Below are positions 26,114 through 35,425 of a DNA stretch of 61,347 nt, piece by piece. Under the pieces are notes generated by a model. It was not told the origin of the DNA and searched no databases. It was given only the letters and a program-made list of their open reading frames with translations. The first letter of the stretch is position 1. Every line of letters begins with the position of its first letter. This stretch comes from Clostridia bacterium (lineage in GTDB: Bacteria > Bacillota > Clostridia > Christensenellales > Borkfalkiaceae): positions 1 to 61,347 of the forward strand of contig CAAGAM010000221.1 of NCBI GenBank assembly GCA_900767815.1, written 5' to 3'. The position numbers and the translations under genes are program-made.

Positions 26114-29100
26114 ATGCTGAAAGATTATTTAACGGCAGAACAATCGGGCGAGGAAGTCTCCTCGGTCGTGAACGCGGTCCGCGGAGGGATTCCCTCCGCG
26201 GTTTTCGGCGTGTCGTTTGCGGAAAAATGTCACGTCTCTTCCGCTTTCGATCTGCCTCTTTTGTACGTCGCGAAAGACAGTTTATACGCGGCAAAAGTCG
26301 TTGAAGAGCTGAAGAGTTTAACGGGTGAGGACGTGGTTTTTCTCCCCGCTAAGGACGACGTGTTGTTGTACAAAACGGCTTTCGACAAGTCCCGGTTTTA
26401 CGAGCGGCTTTCCGCCGTTTATAAAATTCAGCACGGCGCGAAATACGTCGTCGCAACGTTTGAAAGCTTGTTGCAGCTTTTCCCGAAAAATCTTCCGTCC
26501 GTCGAAATAAAGCGCGGGCAGACTCTCGATCCTTATAAGCTCGCTTCAGAGCTTACGAAATTCGGCTATAAAAGAGAGGAATTTGCCGAGGAGCGCGCTT
26601 CGTTCGCTCTCCGCGGCGATATCTTCGAGATATATCCCGTAAACGGCACCGATATCTATCGCGTGGATTTTTTCGGCGACGAGATAGAAACCATAACGAG
26701 ATACGACGGCGGCAACAAAGAAGAGAAAACGATAATCGGCGGATTTACCGCTATCGCCGCAACCGACGCGATTATCGAAGAGAAAGACAGAGAGGAAATC
26801 AAGGAAAGGCTCCGCGCTTCCGTTTTGAAATTCAAAACGCTTGTCGTTAAGGACGACGCGCGCCGTATCGCCGCCGAAATATCCGAAAAAATCGACGACG
26901 GCGGCACGTCGGATGCGTTTCAGTTTATTTTACCCATTCTTCCCTCGGTCACGGACGATATCACGTCGTTTATGCCGAAAGATACCGTCGTGGTTTACGA
27001 CGAGTGTAAAATGCTTTCCGACAGTCTGTCCGCGATAATAAAAGAGCATACGGAGAGAGTTTTAACCCTTTCGAGAGCGGGTAGGGCGATGGATTTTACC
27101 ATTTTACAGCTTTCAGACAGCAATAAGCTTATCGAAAGGCTTAATAAATTCCGTCGCGTTGCCGTGCAGAATATCACGACGGCGGTTAATTTCTTCAATC
27201 CTTTAAAGACGTTCAACGTAAAATGTTCGCCCCTCGCGAGATATTCCGCCAAGCCCGACGACCTTTTCCGCGACGTTTCCAACTGGAAATTTTCAGGATA
27301 TAAAGTAATTATCTGTTGCGGAAGCACCCTAAGAGCGGAAAAAATGGCGGATAATCTCCTTGAACACGGTTCGCCGTGCGTGCGTTCGGATAACCCCGAC
27401 CTTCGCTTCGGCACAGCCGCCGTAACGACTTATTTTCTGCCGTCGGGCTTTATTTACCACTCGGCAAAGCTCGTAGTCATCGGTACGGGAGATATTTACC
27501 TCGACAATTCAAAGGAAAAACGAATAAAACATAAACGCGGAGACCTCTTTCAGGCTCCCGAAGTGGGCGATTTCGCCGTACACGAAGTTCACGGCGTGGG
27601 CTACGTCACGGGCGTTCAGAGGATAACCACGCAGGACGGCAGCAAGGATTACGTAGCCGTCCGTTATCTCGGCGGCGATATGCTTTACGTCGGCGTCGAT
27701 CAGATGGATCGCCTTACGAAATACGTCGGCGGCGACAAACCCACCCTCAATAAGATAGGCGGCAAGGAGTTCGACCGTATAAAACAACGCGTCCGCGCTT
27801 CCATCGCCGAAATGACGATAAATCTGAAACGGCTTTACAAAGCGAGAAAGGAGAAAAAGGGTTTCCGCTTTTCGCCCGACACCGAGCTTTCGGAGGAGTT
27901 CGACAACAGTTTCGAGTTCGAGCCTACGGAAGACCAACTTCAGTCAATCGCAGAGATAAAAGCCGACATGGAAAGCGATAAGGTTATGGACAGGCTTCTT
28001 TGCGGCGACGTCGGTTTCGGCAAAACGGAAGTGGCGTTCAGAGCGGCGTTCAAAGCCGTTGCGGACGGCAAGCAGGTCGCGCTCGTCTGCCCGACGACCA
28101 TTCTTTGCGAACAGCATTATAGGGCCGCCGTAAAGAGGTTTTCTCCCTTCGGAATAAGGGTTGCCGCGCTTAACCGATTCCGCACTCAAAAGCAAGCGGA
28201 AAACGTAGTTAAAGGGCTTATAGGCGGGGATATCGATTTTGTTATAGGTACGCACGCCCTCTTTAACAAGGAAGTAAAATTCAAAGATTTAGGGCTTCTC
28301 ATCCTCGACGAAGAGCAGCGTTTCGGCGTCGAACACAAAGAGAAACTCAAGCTTTTAAAAGACAACGTGGACACTCTCACGATGACGGCTACGCCGATCC
28401 CCAGAACGCTCCATATGTCTTTATCCGGCATAAGGGATATAAGCACGATATCCACGCCTCCGAAGGTAAGAATCCCCGTGCAGACTTACGTCACCGAGGA
28501 GAGCGACGCGCTCATTGCCGACGCCGTCCGCCGCGAACTTTCGCGCGAAGGGCAGGTTCTGATTCTTTATAACAGAGTGGAGACGATATACAAGTTCGCG
28601 GAGAGAGTGAAAAATATTCTTCCCGAGGCGAAAATAGTCGTCGCGCACGGCAGAATGGATAAAAAAACGCTCGAAGACAGCGTTATGAGCTTTTACGACG
28701 AGCAGTATAACGTGATGATCGCCACGACGATTATCGAAAACGGCATAGATTTGCCCAAAGCCAATACCCTTATCGTAATCGACGCCGATTATCTCGGGCT
28801 TTCCACCCTTTATCAGCTCAAAGGAAGGGTTGGCAGAAGCAACGTCATGGCTCACGCCTATTTCACATTCAAAAAGGAAAAAGTCATTTCCGACACCGCG
28901 TATAAACGTCTTTCCGCGCTTATGGAATTCACCGAAATGGGCAGCGGGTATAAAATCGCCCTCCGCGACCTCGAAATAAGGGGCGCGGGCAACGTTCTCG
29001 GCAAAGAACAGCACGGGCATATGGACAAAATCGGTTACGAGCTGTACAGCAAACTTCTGAAAGAAAGTTTAGGCGAAACGGTGAAGGATTTCGACACCGA

Positions 29101-29521
29101 ACTCGACATAAACATGGACGCGTTCATACCCGAAAGTTACGTTTCGTCGCCGCCGTCGAGAATGGATTGTTACAAGCAGATTGCGGAAATCAAAACCGAG
29201 GAAGACGAGAAGAGAGTTCGTTCGTCGATAGAAGAAAACTACGGAAAAGTCCCCGTAGAAGTCGATAATCTCATCATTATCGCAAAATTGAAGGTTGCCG
29301 CAAGGAGGCATAACGCCGTTAAAATTTCCCTTTCGGGCAAGCGTGCTTTCGTCGCTCTGAACGGGCTTGACAGTTTGAAAGAAGAAGGTTTTTTAGACAG
29401 GATAAACGGCGCGAAAGGTTACGTTACGCTCGGCTTTGCGGAAAATCCCGTTCTGGAATTTTCGCTTCGCAAAACCCCGCGCGACACCGCCTCGGTCATG
29501 CTCGGATTCTTTTCTTTTTAA
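26114..29521 (+). CDS. mfd: transcription-repair coupling factor
   Basis: 1135 residues. Removes RNA polymerase stalled at lesions and recruits UvrA. UvrB-like N-terminal region about 1-330; CarD-like RNAP-interacting domain about 470-540 (GDFAVHEVHGVGYVTGVQRI); translocase about 600-1000 with Walker A GDVGFGKTEVAFRAA, DEEQRFGVEHKE, TATPIPRTLHM and LKGRVGRSNVMAHAY; C-terminal UvrA-binding domain from about 1010. No SD is obvious before ATG 26114, so it may be coupled to pth. Full length. Confidence 0.96.
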   Translation: MLKDYLTAEQSGEEVSSVVNAVRGGIPSAVFGVSFAEKCHVSSAFDLPLLYVAKDSLYAAKVVEELKSLTGEDVVFLPAKDDVLLYKTAFDKSRFYERLSAVYKIQHGAKYVVATFESLLQLFPKNLPSVEIKRGQTLDPYKLASELTKFGYKREEFAEERASFALRGDIFEIYPVNGTDIYRVDFFGDEIETITRYDGGNKEEKTIIGGFTAIAATDAIIEEKDREEIKERLRASVLKFKTLVVKDDARRIAAEISEKIDDGGTSDAFQFILPILPSVTDDITSFMPKDTVVVYDECKMLSDSLSAIIKEHTERVLTLSRAGRAMDFTILQLSDSNKLIERLNKFRRVAVQNITTAVNFFNPLKTFNVKCSPLARYSAKPDDLFRDVSNWKFSGYKVIICCGSTLRAEKMADNLLEHGSPCVRSDNPDLRFGTAAVTTYFLPSGFIYHSAKLVVIGTGDIYLDNSKEKRIKHKRGDLFQAPEVGDFAVHEVHGVGYVTGVQRITTQDGSKDYVAVRYLGGDMLYVGVDQMDRLTKYVGGDKPTLNKIGGKEFDRIKQRVRASIAEMTINLKRLYKARKEKKGFRFSPDTELSEEFDNSFEFEPTEDQLQSIAEIKADMESDKVMDRLLCGDVGFGKTEVAFRAAFKAVADGKQVALVCPTTILCEQHYRAAVKRFSPFGIRVAALNRFRTQKQAENVVKGLIGGDIDFVIGTHALFNKEVKFKDLGLLILDEEQRFGVEHKEKLKLLKDNVDTLTMTATPIPRTLHMSLSGIRDISTISTPPKVRIPVQTYVTEESDALIADAVRRELSREGQVLILYNRVETIYKFAERVKNILPEAKIVVAHGRMDKKTLEDSVMSFYDEQYNVMIATTIIENGIDLPKANTLIVIDADYLGLSTLYQLKGRVGRSNVMAHAYFTFKKEKVISDTAYKRLSALMEFTEMGSGYKIALRDLEIRGAGNVLGKEQHGHMDKIGYELYSKLLKESLGETVKDFDTELDINMDAFIPESYVSSPPSRMDCYKQIAEIKTEEDEKRVRSSIEENYGKVPVEVDNLIIIAKLKVAARRHNAVKISLSGKRAFVALNGLDSLKEEGFLDRINGAKGYVTLGFAENPVLEFSLRKTPRDTASVMLGFFSF

Positions 29522-29651
29522 TCGGCTGCATAAAATGCCTGTTTCTGCATAAAAACGCTTTTTTTAGCGGATTTAAACGCAATTGTTTGCGGTCGGAAAA
29601 AATTTTTTTTGATAAATTGTTAAAAAAGACCGATAAACGCCTTGCATTCAC

Positions 29652-29680
29652 TTGCAATCGTCGGATAAATTTAGTATAAT
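29652..29680 (+). promoter_or_regulatory. SigA-type promoter of the lipoprotein gene
   Basis: TTGCAA (29652-29657), 17-bp spacer, TATAAT (29675-29680), giving an 80-nt leader. The 29522-29764 gap otherwise shows nothing. Confidence 0.75.
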
Positions 29681-29764
29681 ATTGTCATTACGTAAAGTAT
29701 AAGGGGCGTAATCCCGATTTCCGGGGTTTACAGTAAAAATCCTTTTACTTGACAGGAGAACACT

Positions 29765-31864
29765 ATGAGAAAATTATTGTTTAAACTCATTGCGGTCGTG
29801 TCGCTCGTCGCCGTTGCGTTCGGAACGCTCGCAGGATGCGCGCTTTTCGAAGTCAATAAGGACAGAGACATGGCGCAGGTTGCCGTTTCGGTGGATATTT
29901 CGGAGGGCGGCGAAAACGGCGTTAAATCCGATATCTATAAGCGCGATATAGTTGCGGGATATTTGTCTTACGGTTATTATTACGTTCAGAAATACGGTTA
30001 TACGACGGCTAAAGCATATCAGCTCGTTCTGGATAACCTCGTTAACAACGCCGTTATCATTCAGCAGTCTAAAAAAGAACTTGCGGGCGATCTTAAAGAG
30101 AGTGTTTATAAGGACGGCGTTAAGGTTCTTACGGCAGACGATATCGTTGCTTTGAACGACGGAAAGGGCGAAGCGTTCCTTTCGCTCATCGCTTCCGATA
30201 ACGACATCGCGGGCGCAAAGAAAAACGTAGGCGACGTCGGTTATATCAAAGAGCTTGAAACCGCAGTTAAAAACGCGTATAAGGGCGACCTTAAAAGAAC
30301 CGACGCTTCTTTCAGATTTGTCGGCGACGCCAACGAAGTTTTAAAAGCCGTTTCGGACGGAATCGACAACCTCAATTCGTTTATCGATTCGTTCGCGGAA
30401 GACGACGATGACGACGAACATGACCACGAAAAGCTTACTTACACGGCAAGAACCACTCCCACGATGGACGCGGAAGAAGAGAAGATAGACGTTGAAGCTT
30501 GCCTTAAGAAGATCAACGACGATAAGACGGGTCTTAACGCTAAAATCGAAGGCGACAGGCTTAAAGCATTCAAGAAAGGTTATAACAGGCTTCAGGATTT
30601 AGGTCTTCTGGAGACAGACGCTACCGATGAAAAATTCTATGAAGAAGACGGCGTTCCCACGGTTTTATCCGTTTTACAGCTCGATTATTTCAAGAATTCC
30701 GTTCAGTCCGCGCTTGACAGCAAGCTTGTAGACGTTTACGAAAAAGCATTGAGAGCGCAGCAGACGGCAAGCACCGACGAGCTTTGGGAACAATATAAGG
30801 AACTCGGCAAAAAGCAAGGGTCGGAATACGGCGGAAACACTTCCTCGCTCGAAACCGCTCTCGGCGAAGTTTCTTCCAGCAAATTCGTCGTTTACAATTC
30901 GGGTCGCGGTTACGGCTATGTTTCTCACCTCGTTGTAGAGTATACCGAAGCTCAGAAAGCTTTGATAACCAAAAAGAAAGCAGAGAAGGATATCACGAAA
31001 ACGGAAATTGCCGAATATGTTAAAACTTTGGCAGACGGAATAGTTGCAAAAGACCTCAGAGCAAGCTGGGTTAAATCCAACTACGGAACTTACAACGTAC
31101 AGGATAACACCTTCACCTTCTCCGATAAATACGTTTACAACACCGCCGATAAAGAATGGAACCTCGCAACGTACGCGGGCAACATCGAAGGCGTACACGC
31201 ATACACCGAAGAAACCGACGACGATAAGCTCGAACTTAAATTTACTTACGACGCGGTTACTCCCAACGAAATGGGATACACCGATTTCGTAGGAATGGTA
31301 AACGGCGCGCTCGGAGTAAATCTCGAGCTTGGCAAAGTCGCGAAAATCGGCGGTTATGCCGAAAAAGATTATGCGGCTCGCAAAGAAATTCTCAACAGAT
31401 TCGAGGATATCAAGTTCGCTTACAGCACCGACACGGGTAACTTCAACAAATATCGCGGATATCTCTATTCGCCTTTCACTGCGAAGAATCAGTACGTTAC
31501 CGAATTCGTCAAAGCGGCGGGTGAAGCCGTAGAAGGCGGCGAGGGCAGCGTTGCAATGTTCATGTCCGAGTCTTTCGGCTTGCACGTCCTCATCTGCACG
31601 ACCACCGAAGGCGGCGACGGATATTATTCTCTCGACGATGCGGGCAAGGCTCAGTTCGTTAAAGACGTAGACGTTAAGGGAACCGTTGCATATAACTTCA
31701 AAGAAGCAAACGTTTCTCTTATCGAAAGCAACTACGTTTCCGCTCAGGCAGATCGTTTTATCAAGCAGTACACCAAGGATACGAGCGGTAAGAAGGGCGC
31801 AAACCGTTATATAACCTATAACGAAAAAGCTTATAAGGCACTTGTTACCGAATCATCTAAATAA
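29765..31864 (+). CDS. lipoprotein, SurA/PrsA-like foldase candidate
   Basis: 699 residues. Signal peptide with lipobox LAGC (Cys about residue 25), so it is anchored to the outer face of the membrane. KAYQLVLDNLVNNAVIIQQSKKEL (about 81-104) looks like a SurA_N helix. The distal part contains FMSESFGLHVLICTTTEGG (about 605), resembling the end of a parvulin domain. An acidic/His run, EDDDDDEHDHEK (about 215-226), could bind metal. A role in folding exported proteins is inference; a solute-independent lipoprotein remains possible. Strong SD ACAGGAG. Confidence 0.6.
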   Translation: MRKLLFKLIAVVSLVAVAFGTLAGCALFEVNKDRDMAQVAVSVDISEGGENGVKSDIYKRDIVAGYLSYGYYYVQKYGYTTAKAYQLVLDNLVNNAVIIQQSKKELAGDLKESVYKDGVKVLTADDIVALNDGKGEAFLSLIASDNDIAGAKKNVGDVGYIKELETAVKNAYKGDLKRTDASFRFVGDANEVLKAVSDGIDNLNSFIDSFAEDDDDDEHDHEKLTYTARTTPTMDAEEEKIDVEACLKKINDDKTGLNAKIEGDRLKAFKKGYNRLQDLGLLETDATDEKFYEEDGVPTVLSVLQLDYFKNSVQSALDSKLVDVYEKALRAQQTASTDELWEQYKELGKKQGSEYGGNTSSLETALGEVSSSKFVVYNSGRGYGYVSHLVVEYTEAQKALITKKKAEKDITKTEIAEYVKTLADGIVAKDLRASWVKSNYGTYNVQDNTFTFSDKYVYNTADKEWNLATYAGNIEGVHAYTEETDDDKLELKFTYDAVTPNEMGYTDFVGMVNGALGVNLELGKVAKIGGYAEKDYAARKEILNRFEDIKFAYSTDTGNFNKYRGYLYSPFTAKNQYVTEFVKAAGEAVEGGEGSVAMFMSESFGLHVLICTTTEGGDGYYSLDDAGKAQFVKDVDVKGTVAYNFKEANVSLIESNYVSAQADRFIKQYTKDTSGKKGANRYITYNEKAYKALVTESSK

Positions 31865-31890
31865 TCTTTAAACAATAATAAACATAAATT

Positions 31891-31922
31891 AAGAGCGGCT
31901 CTTTTAAGAGCCGCTCTTTTTT
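31891..31922 (+). terminator. terminator after the lipoprotein gene
   Basis: AAGAGCGGCTC (31891-31901), loop TTTTAA, GAGCCGCTCTT (31908-31918), then T-rich sequence. The rest of 31923-32148 has no recognisable gene. Confidence 0.85.
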
Positions 31923-32148
31923 AGGTAACGTTTTCGCATTTTAACTTATTTTGATTGTGTTGAAGAGACGGGAATATTATTGAAAGTTTTCGCACTTTGC
32001 TGAGAAAATTTAAGTTTCATCCCGAATTGGGAGAAAGTGGCGCGTATGCGCCGAAAGATGGGCGCAAGAAGGCTATAAATAAGAACGGACTTAAAATTTT
32101 CAATAAACGTAGAATGTTTTCGGTGTATGTATGCTGTTTCAAAAGCGG

Positions 32149-33084
32149 TCAATCGTTTTTGTAAAGTTCCAAAACCGATTCCGCGGCGGCGGAAACTTCG
32201 TGAATGAGATATTTCGGGTGCAGAATTTTAACCTTGTTGCCGTAGCCGAGAAGTTTTGAAATGAGCCAATCGTCACAGGGGAGAATGGCTGAAGCGCGCA
32301 GTTTTCCGTCCGCCCCTGTGTAAACGCTTTCAACGCCGAGCCATTCCTCAACGTCAGTCCGTGCGGCTTCCGTAAGTTCGAGTTCGACGGGTTCGCAGGG
32401 GAGAGATTCGAACCATTTATCCAGCTTTAAGTTTTCTTTGGCGTTTTCTCTCGCGGCGTAAGTTATTTCGGTTACGTGCACGTAGATAATTCTCGACGCT
32501 TTGAAAATTCTGAAATCGTTCCTTAAACGGCAAAATGCGTAAATATACCAAAGCCCTTGCTTTAAGATAATAATTTGAGGCTCGATTTGCCTCGTCGTCT
32601 CTTCGCCCGATTTGTCTCTGTATTTTATCTCCACGACGAGCGAACTTTCGATGGCTTTTTCAATCGTTCCCACAACGTTTTTTGTCGTTTCGCTTCCGTT
32701 CCAGTCGGAACCGTCGATAATAAAATGTCCTGCCGTCATTTTATTGTCGGAAAAATCCGAGCGTTTGAGCGCGCGGAGCTTTTCGAGAGCGGAATCGATG
32801 TCCGAACTCATAAGCTGTTCGTTATAGGCTTCGAGCGTGGAAACGATTGCGTTGAATTCCTTTTCGGTGCAGACTATCGCGGGGAGTTTGAACGATTCGG
32901 CGATATAATATCCGCCGTTTCGCCCGGATTCCGCAATGAGCGGAATATTTGCAAGGCTTATCGCCGTGAGGTATCTGAAAGCCGTTCTCGTGGATATTTC
33001 GAATCTTCTCGCGATATACGCCGCGCTCACTTTCTTTTTTGAAAGCAGTAAATATAGAATTTTGAGCATCAATTCATATTTCAT
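32149..33084 (-). CDS. WYL-domain transcriptional regulator (HTH_11, YafY-like)
   Basis: 311 residues. The N-terminal HTH has KKVSAAYIARRFEISTRTAFRYLTAI (about 15-40). The WYL domain spans about 130-215, with LKQGLWYIYAFCRLRNDFRIFKASRI as its core (W-Y in place of W-Y-L). A C-terminal WCX-like extension follows. Such regulators bind nucleic acid or small ligands and often control DNA repair or defence; no target is obvious here. It has its own promoter and is separate from the ABC operon. Confidence 0.85.
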   Translation of the reverse strand: MKYELMLKILYLLLSKKKVSAAYIARRFEISTRTAFRYLTAISLANIPLIAESGRNGGYYIAESFKLPAIVCTEKEFNAIVSTLEAYNEQLMSSDIDSALEKLRALKRSDFSDNKMTAGHFIIDGSDWNGSETTKNVVGTIEKAIESSLVVEIKYRDKSGEETTRQIEPQIIILKQGLWYIYAFCRLRNDFRIFKASRIIYVHVTEITYAARENAKENLKLDKWFESLPCEPVELELTEAARTDVEEWLGVESVYTGADGKLRASAILPCDDWLISKLLGYGNKVKILHPKYLIHEVSAAAESVLELYKND

Positions 33085-33090
33085 GCCTTT

Positions 33091-33120
33091 ATTTTACAAT
33101 AGAAAACGCTGTTTTGTCAA
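33091..33120 (-). promoter_or_regulatory. promoter of the WYL regulator
   Basis: Minus strand TTGACA (33115-33120), 18-bp spacer, TAAAAT (33091-33096). The -10 lies only 6 bp before the ATG at 33084, so the transcript would have almost no leader. Confidence 0.6.
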
Positions 33121-33125
33121 GAAAA

Positions 33126-33146
33126 AACGCCTTTTTTGAAGGCGTT
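33126..33146 (-). terminator. terminator of the TetR-ABC operon
   Basis: AACGCCTT (33126-33133) pairs with AAGGCGTT (33139-33146). On the minus strand the stem runs into TTTTTTC, 25 bp after the permease stop. Confidence 0.75.
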
Positions 33147-33170
33147 TATCGTTGTATTCTTCACGGCGGT

Positions 33171-33989
33171 TCAATCGTCTTTTTTCATCGTTCTGCCGAA
33201 TGCGAAAATCGCGAAAGCTATCGAGAAAACGAGATAAACGGCGAGCATGACGAGCGAAATTATTCCCACATCGTCAAATGCGTAAAGTTTCGGAGGTAGC
33301 CCGCTTGCAAAGTCGGTCGGGGTGTGCGCCGCCCCCGTTATTATTCTGCCGAGATAAATCGACGGGTAGAAGGGGAGAAATCTGCAAAAAACTTCAAATC
33401 CGCCCATCGCGTCGAGCGGCATCCAGGCTCCGCCGAGTATTCCCGAAGCGGAAATGAAAACCGAAGTTATCGCGGGTGCCGATTTTTCGTTCAGCAAGCA
33501 GCCTATCGCTATTCCCGAAAAAATATTTATTAAAAGCGACGGCAACTGTTCGAGGGCGATAAGCAGACATTTTTGGAAATCGGGATAGCCCGAGCCGACG
33601 ATAAGCGAGAGGATAAAGCCCGTGAAAATGCAAACAATCATCTGAATTATCCCGACGATTGCCGCGGGGAAGAAATATCCCGAAACGAAATCGGATTTTT
33701 TCATGGGCGAAGTGTAAAGTCGCTTTAAAAGAGAAGTTGTTTTATCTTTTGAAACGAGCAGACATTCCGCAAGCATTATGAACGAAAACGAGAACGTTAT
33801 CACTCCGGGAAGCAGCGACGGGAACTCGAAAACGGGCGTCGTGCCGTTTGTAAAGGAGTTTATCACGACGAAAAGAATGAGCATCGCAACGGGAAACGCG
33901 ACGCAAAAGACGTAAATAACGGGGTCTCTCGCCATTTCCTTGATGTTTCTTCCCGCAAAAATCAGAGCTTTGTTTTTTGACGTTTTCAT
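33171..33989 (-). CDS. ABC-2 type exporter permease
   Basis: 272 residues with six hydrophobic segments. It begins with a short cytoplasmic helix (AGRNIKEMARDPVIYVF) typical of ABC2 permeases, followed by the central LLKRLYTSPMKKSDFVSGYF loop. Pairs with the ATPase gene, whose stop overlaps this start by 4 bp. Probably exports a drug, lipid or peptide; controlled by the TetR gene in the same operon. Confidence 0.88.
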   Translation of the reverse strand: MKTSKNKALIFAGRNIKEMARDPVIYVFCVAFPVAMLILFVVINSFTNGTTPVFEFPSLLPGVITFSFSFIMLAECLLVSKDKTTSLLKRLYTSPMKKSDFVSGYFFPAAIVGIIQMIVCIFTGFILSLIVGSGYPDFQKCLLIALEQLPSLLINIFSGIAIGCLLNEKSAPAITSVFISASGILGGAWMPLDAMGGFEVFCRFLPFYPSIYLGRIITGAAHTPTDFASGLPPKLYAFDDVGIISLVMLAVYLVFSIAFAIFAFGRTMKKDD

Positions 33990-34702
33990 AATTCATCCTC
34001 CGCGATTTTAATAAACGCGTCTTCGAAGTTGTCGGTTTTTGCGATCGCTTTAAGCTCGGCGGGCGTTCCTGTGGCCTTAACCTTGCCTTTCGCCATAACG
34101 GCAACTCTGTCGCAAAGGGCTTCGGCTTCTTCGAGATAATGCGTGGTGAGAATTATCGTTATTTTGCCCTTCATATTATTTATTATTTTCCATAGTTCGC
34201 GCCGCGCGATGACGTCAAGCCCAAAAGTCGGCTCGTCGAGAAAGAGTATTTTCGGCTTGGAAATCAATCCTATCGCAATTGAAAGCCGCCTTTTCCACCC
34301 GCCCGAAAGCGTTTTCGCCCTTTGATTTTCAACTTCTTCCAAAGAAAAAGCGTTTACGACGGACGAGATATATGCTTCGTCGCGGGTATTGTAAAGAGAA
34401 GCGAAGAAATCGAGATTTTCGCGCACCGTGAGGTTATGCGCAACAGCCGTTTCCTGCGGGGAAACGTCAACGATTTCTTTAACTTTTTCGGGGTTATCCT
34501 TAACGGAAAAACCGTGAACGTAAGCCTCGCCGCTCGTTTGCTCCGATAAACAAGTGAGAATTTTTATGAGCGTGGTTTTGCCCGCGCCGTTAACTCCGAG
34601 CAGCCCGAAAAGCTCGTTTTCCCTTATCCCGAGGTCTATATCTTTAAGCGCATGCAGATTTTTGTAAAACTTGTTCAGTTGTTTGGTTTCTATTTCTGCC
34701 AT
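33986..34702 (-). CDS. ABC-2 exporter ATPase
   Basis: 238 residues. Walker A GVNGAGKTT (about 35-43), signature LSGGWKRR (about 137), Walker B ILFLDEPTFGLD (about 157), H-loop TTHYLEEAE. DrrA/CcmA-like, without membrane segments. The TetR gene ends 1 bp before this ATG, so the order is tetR-ATPase-permease. Confidence 0.93.
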   Translation of the reverse strand: MAEIETKQLNKFYKNLHALKDIDLGIRENELFGLLGVNGAGKTTLIKILTCLSEQTSGEAYVHGFSVKDNPEKVKEIVDVSPQETAVAHNLTVRENLDFFASLYNTRDEAYISSVVNAFSLEEVENQRAKTLSGGWKRRLSIAIGLISKPKILFLDEPTFGLDVIARRELWKIINNMKGKITIILTTHYLEEAEALCDRVAVMAKGKVKATGTPAELKAIAKTDNFEDAFIKIAEDEL

Positions 34703-34703
34703 T

Positions 34704-35264
34704 TTATTTTCCCTTATATAATTTCATGAACGCGTTGAAACTGTCCGTTAAAATATCCGAAACGTCCTCTTCGGGAAGAGTTAAATATTCGGTTGCTATC
34801 TGCGTTGCGAAACCGTGGACGATAAGCCACATTTCGAGGTGAAATTTCCTTGCCGTTTCATAGCTTATCCCGTAGGCTTTTGAAATGCTTTCGGCAATTT
34901 TGTTGAAGCTTTCGTCTTCTCGTTTTCCCGATTCGCCCTTTCTCGACCGCATGAACAGCGCCTTGAAAAGTTCCGGTTCGCGCCTTGCGAAATTGACGTA
35001 TGCAAGCCCCGAAGCTTTATAGGACGGGTAGTTGTTTTTTGAGATCTCTGTTTTCAAAAAGCCCTCATATAAGTCGTTTATCGATAAAATAACGGCTTCA
35101 TTGAATTGTTTCAGATTGCCGAAAGCGTCGTAAATCGGTTGGGTGGAAATGCCTGCGTATTCGGCAAAAGAGCGGATGCCGAGCTTTGCAAAACCTTTCT
35201 TTTTAACCATATCGACCGCTTTTTTCAAAAGTTCTTCTTTAGTGTATAATTTGTTTTTTGCCAT
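34704..35264 (-). CDS. TetR/AcrR-family repressor of the ABC exporter
   Basis: 186 residues. The N-terminal HTH is GFAKLGIRSFAEYAGISTQPIYDAFGNL (about 20-47) and a helical ligand-binding domain follows. First gene of its operon, with two palindromes covering its promoter, so autoregulation is expected. Inducer unknown. Confidence 0.88.
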   Translation of the reverse strand: MAKNKLYTKEELLKKAVDMVKKKGFAKLGIRSFAEYAGISTQPIYDAFGNLKQFNEAVILSINDLYEGFLKTEISKNNYPSYKASGLAYVNFARREPELFKALFMRSRKGESGKREDESFNKIAESISKAYGISYETARKFHLEMWLIVHGFATQIATEYLTLPEEDVSDILTDSFNAFMKLYKGK

Positions 35265-35278
35265 AACTCACTTCAAAG

Positions 35279-35329
35279 ATAACATATGTTATTTTAAAAT
35301 ACAATAACACATGTTATTTTATTTGTCAA
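35279..35329 (-). promoter_or_regulatory. TetR operon promoter with two palindromic operators
   Basis: Minus strand TTGACA (35324-35329), 17-bp spacer, TATTGT (35301-35306). AATAACACATGTTATT (35303-35318) occupies the spacer, and the perfect palindrome ATAACATATGTTAT (35279-35292) lies downstream of the -10. Centres are 25 bp apart. Both share the half-site ATAACA. Confidence 0.75.
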
Positions 35330-35353
35330 CCTTTTTAAGCCTCCCGAGGTTTA

Positions 35354-35419
35354 ATCCGACAAATTATTTTTTTAAGCAACAAAATCCGTCTTTTTTCATT
35401 CCGTGAAAACCGCTATACT
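35354..35419 (+). promoter_or_regulatory. spoIIGA promoter region, possibly leaderless and Spo0A-dependent
   Basis: TATACT at 35414-35419 lies 6 nt before the spoIIGA ATG, so transcription would start at or next to the ATG. There is no good -35 at 17 bp. The complement of 35354-35362 is TTTGTCGGA, one mismatch from an 0A box (TTTGTCGAA). Spo0A activation is known for spoIIG in Bacillus; here it is inference. Confidence 0.4.
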
Positions 35420-35425
35420 TGACGC

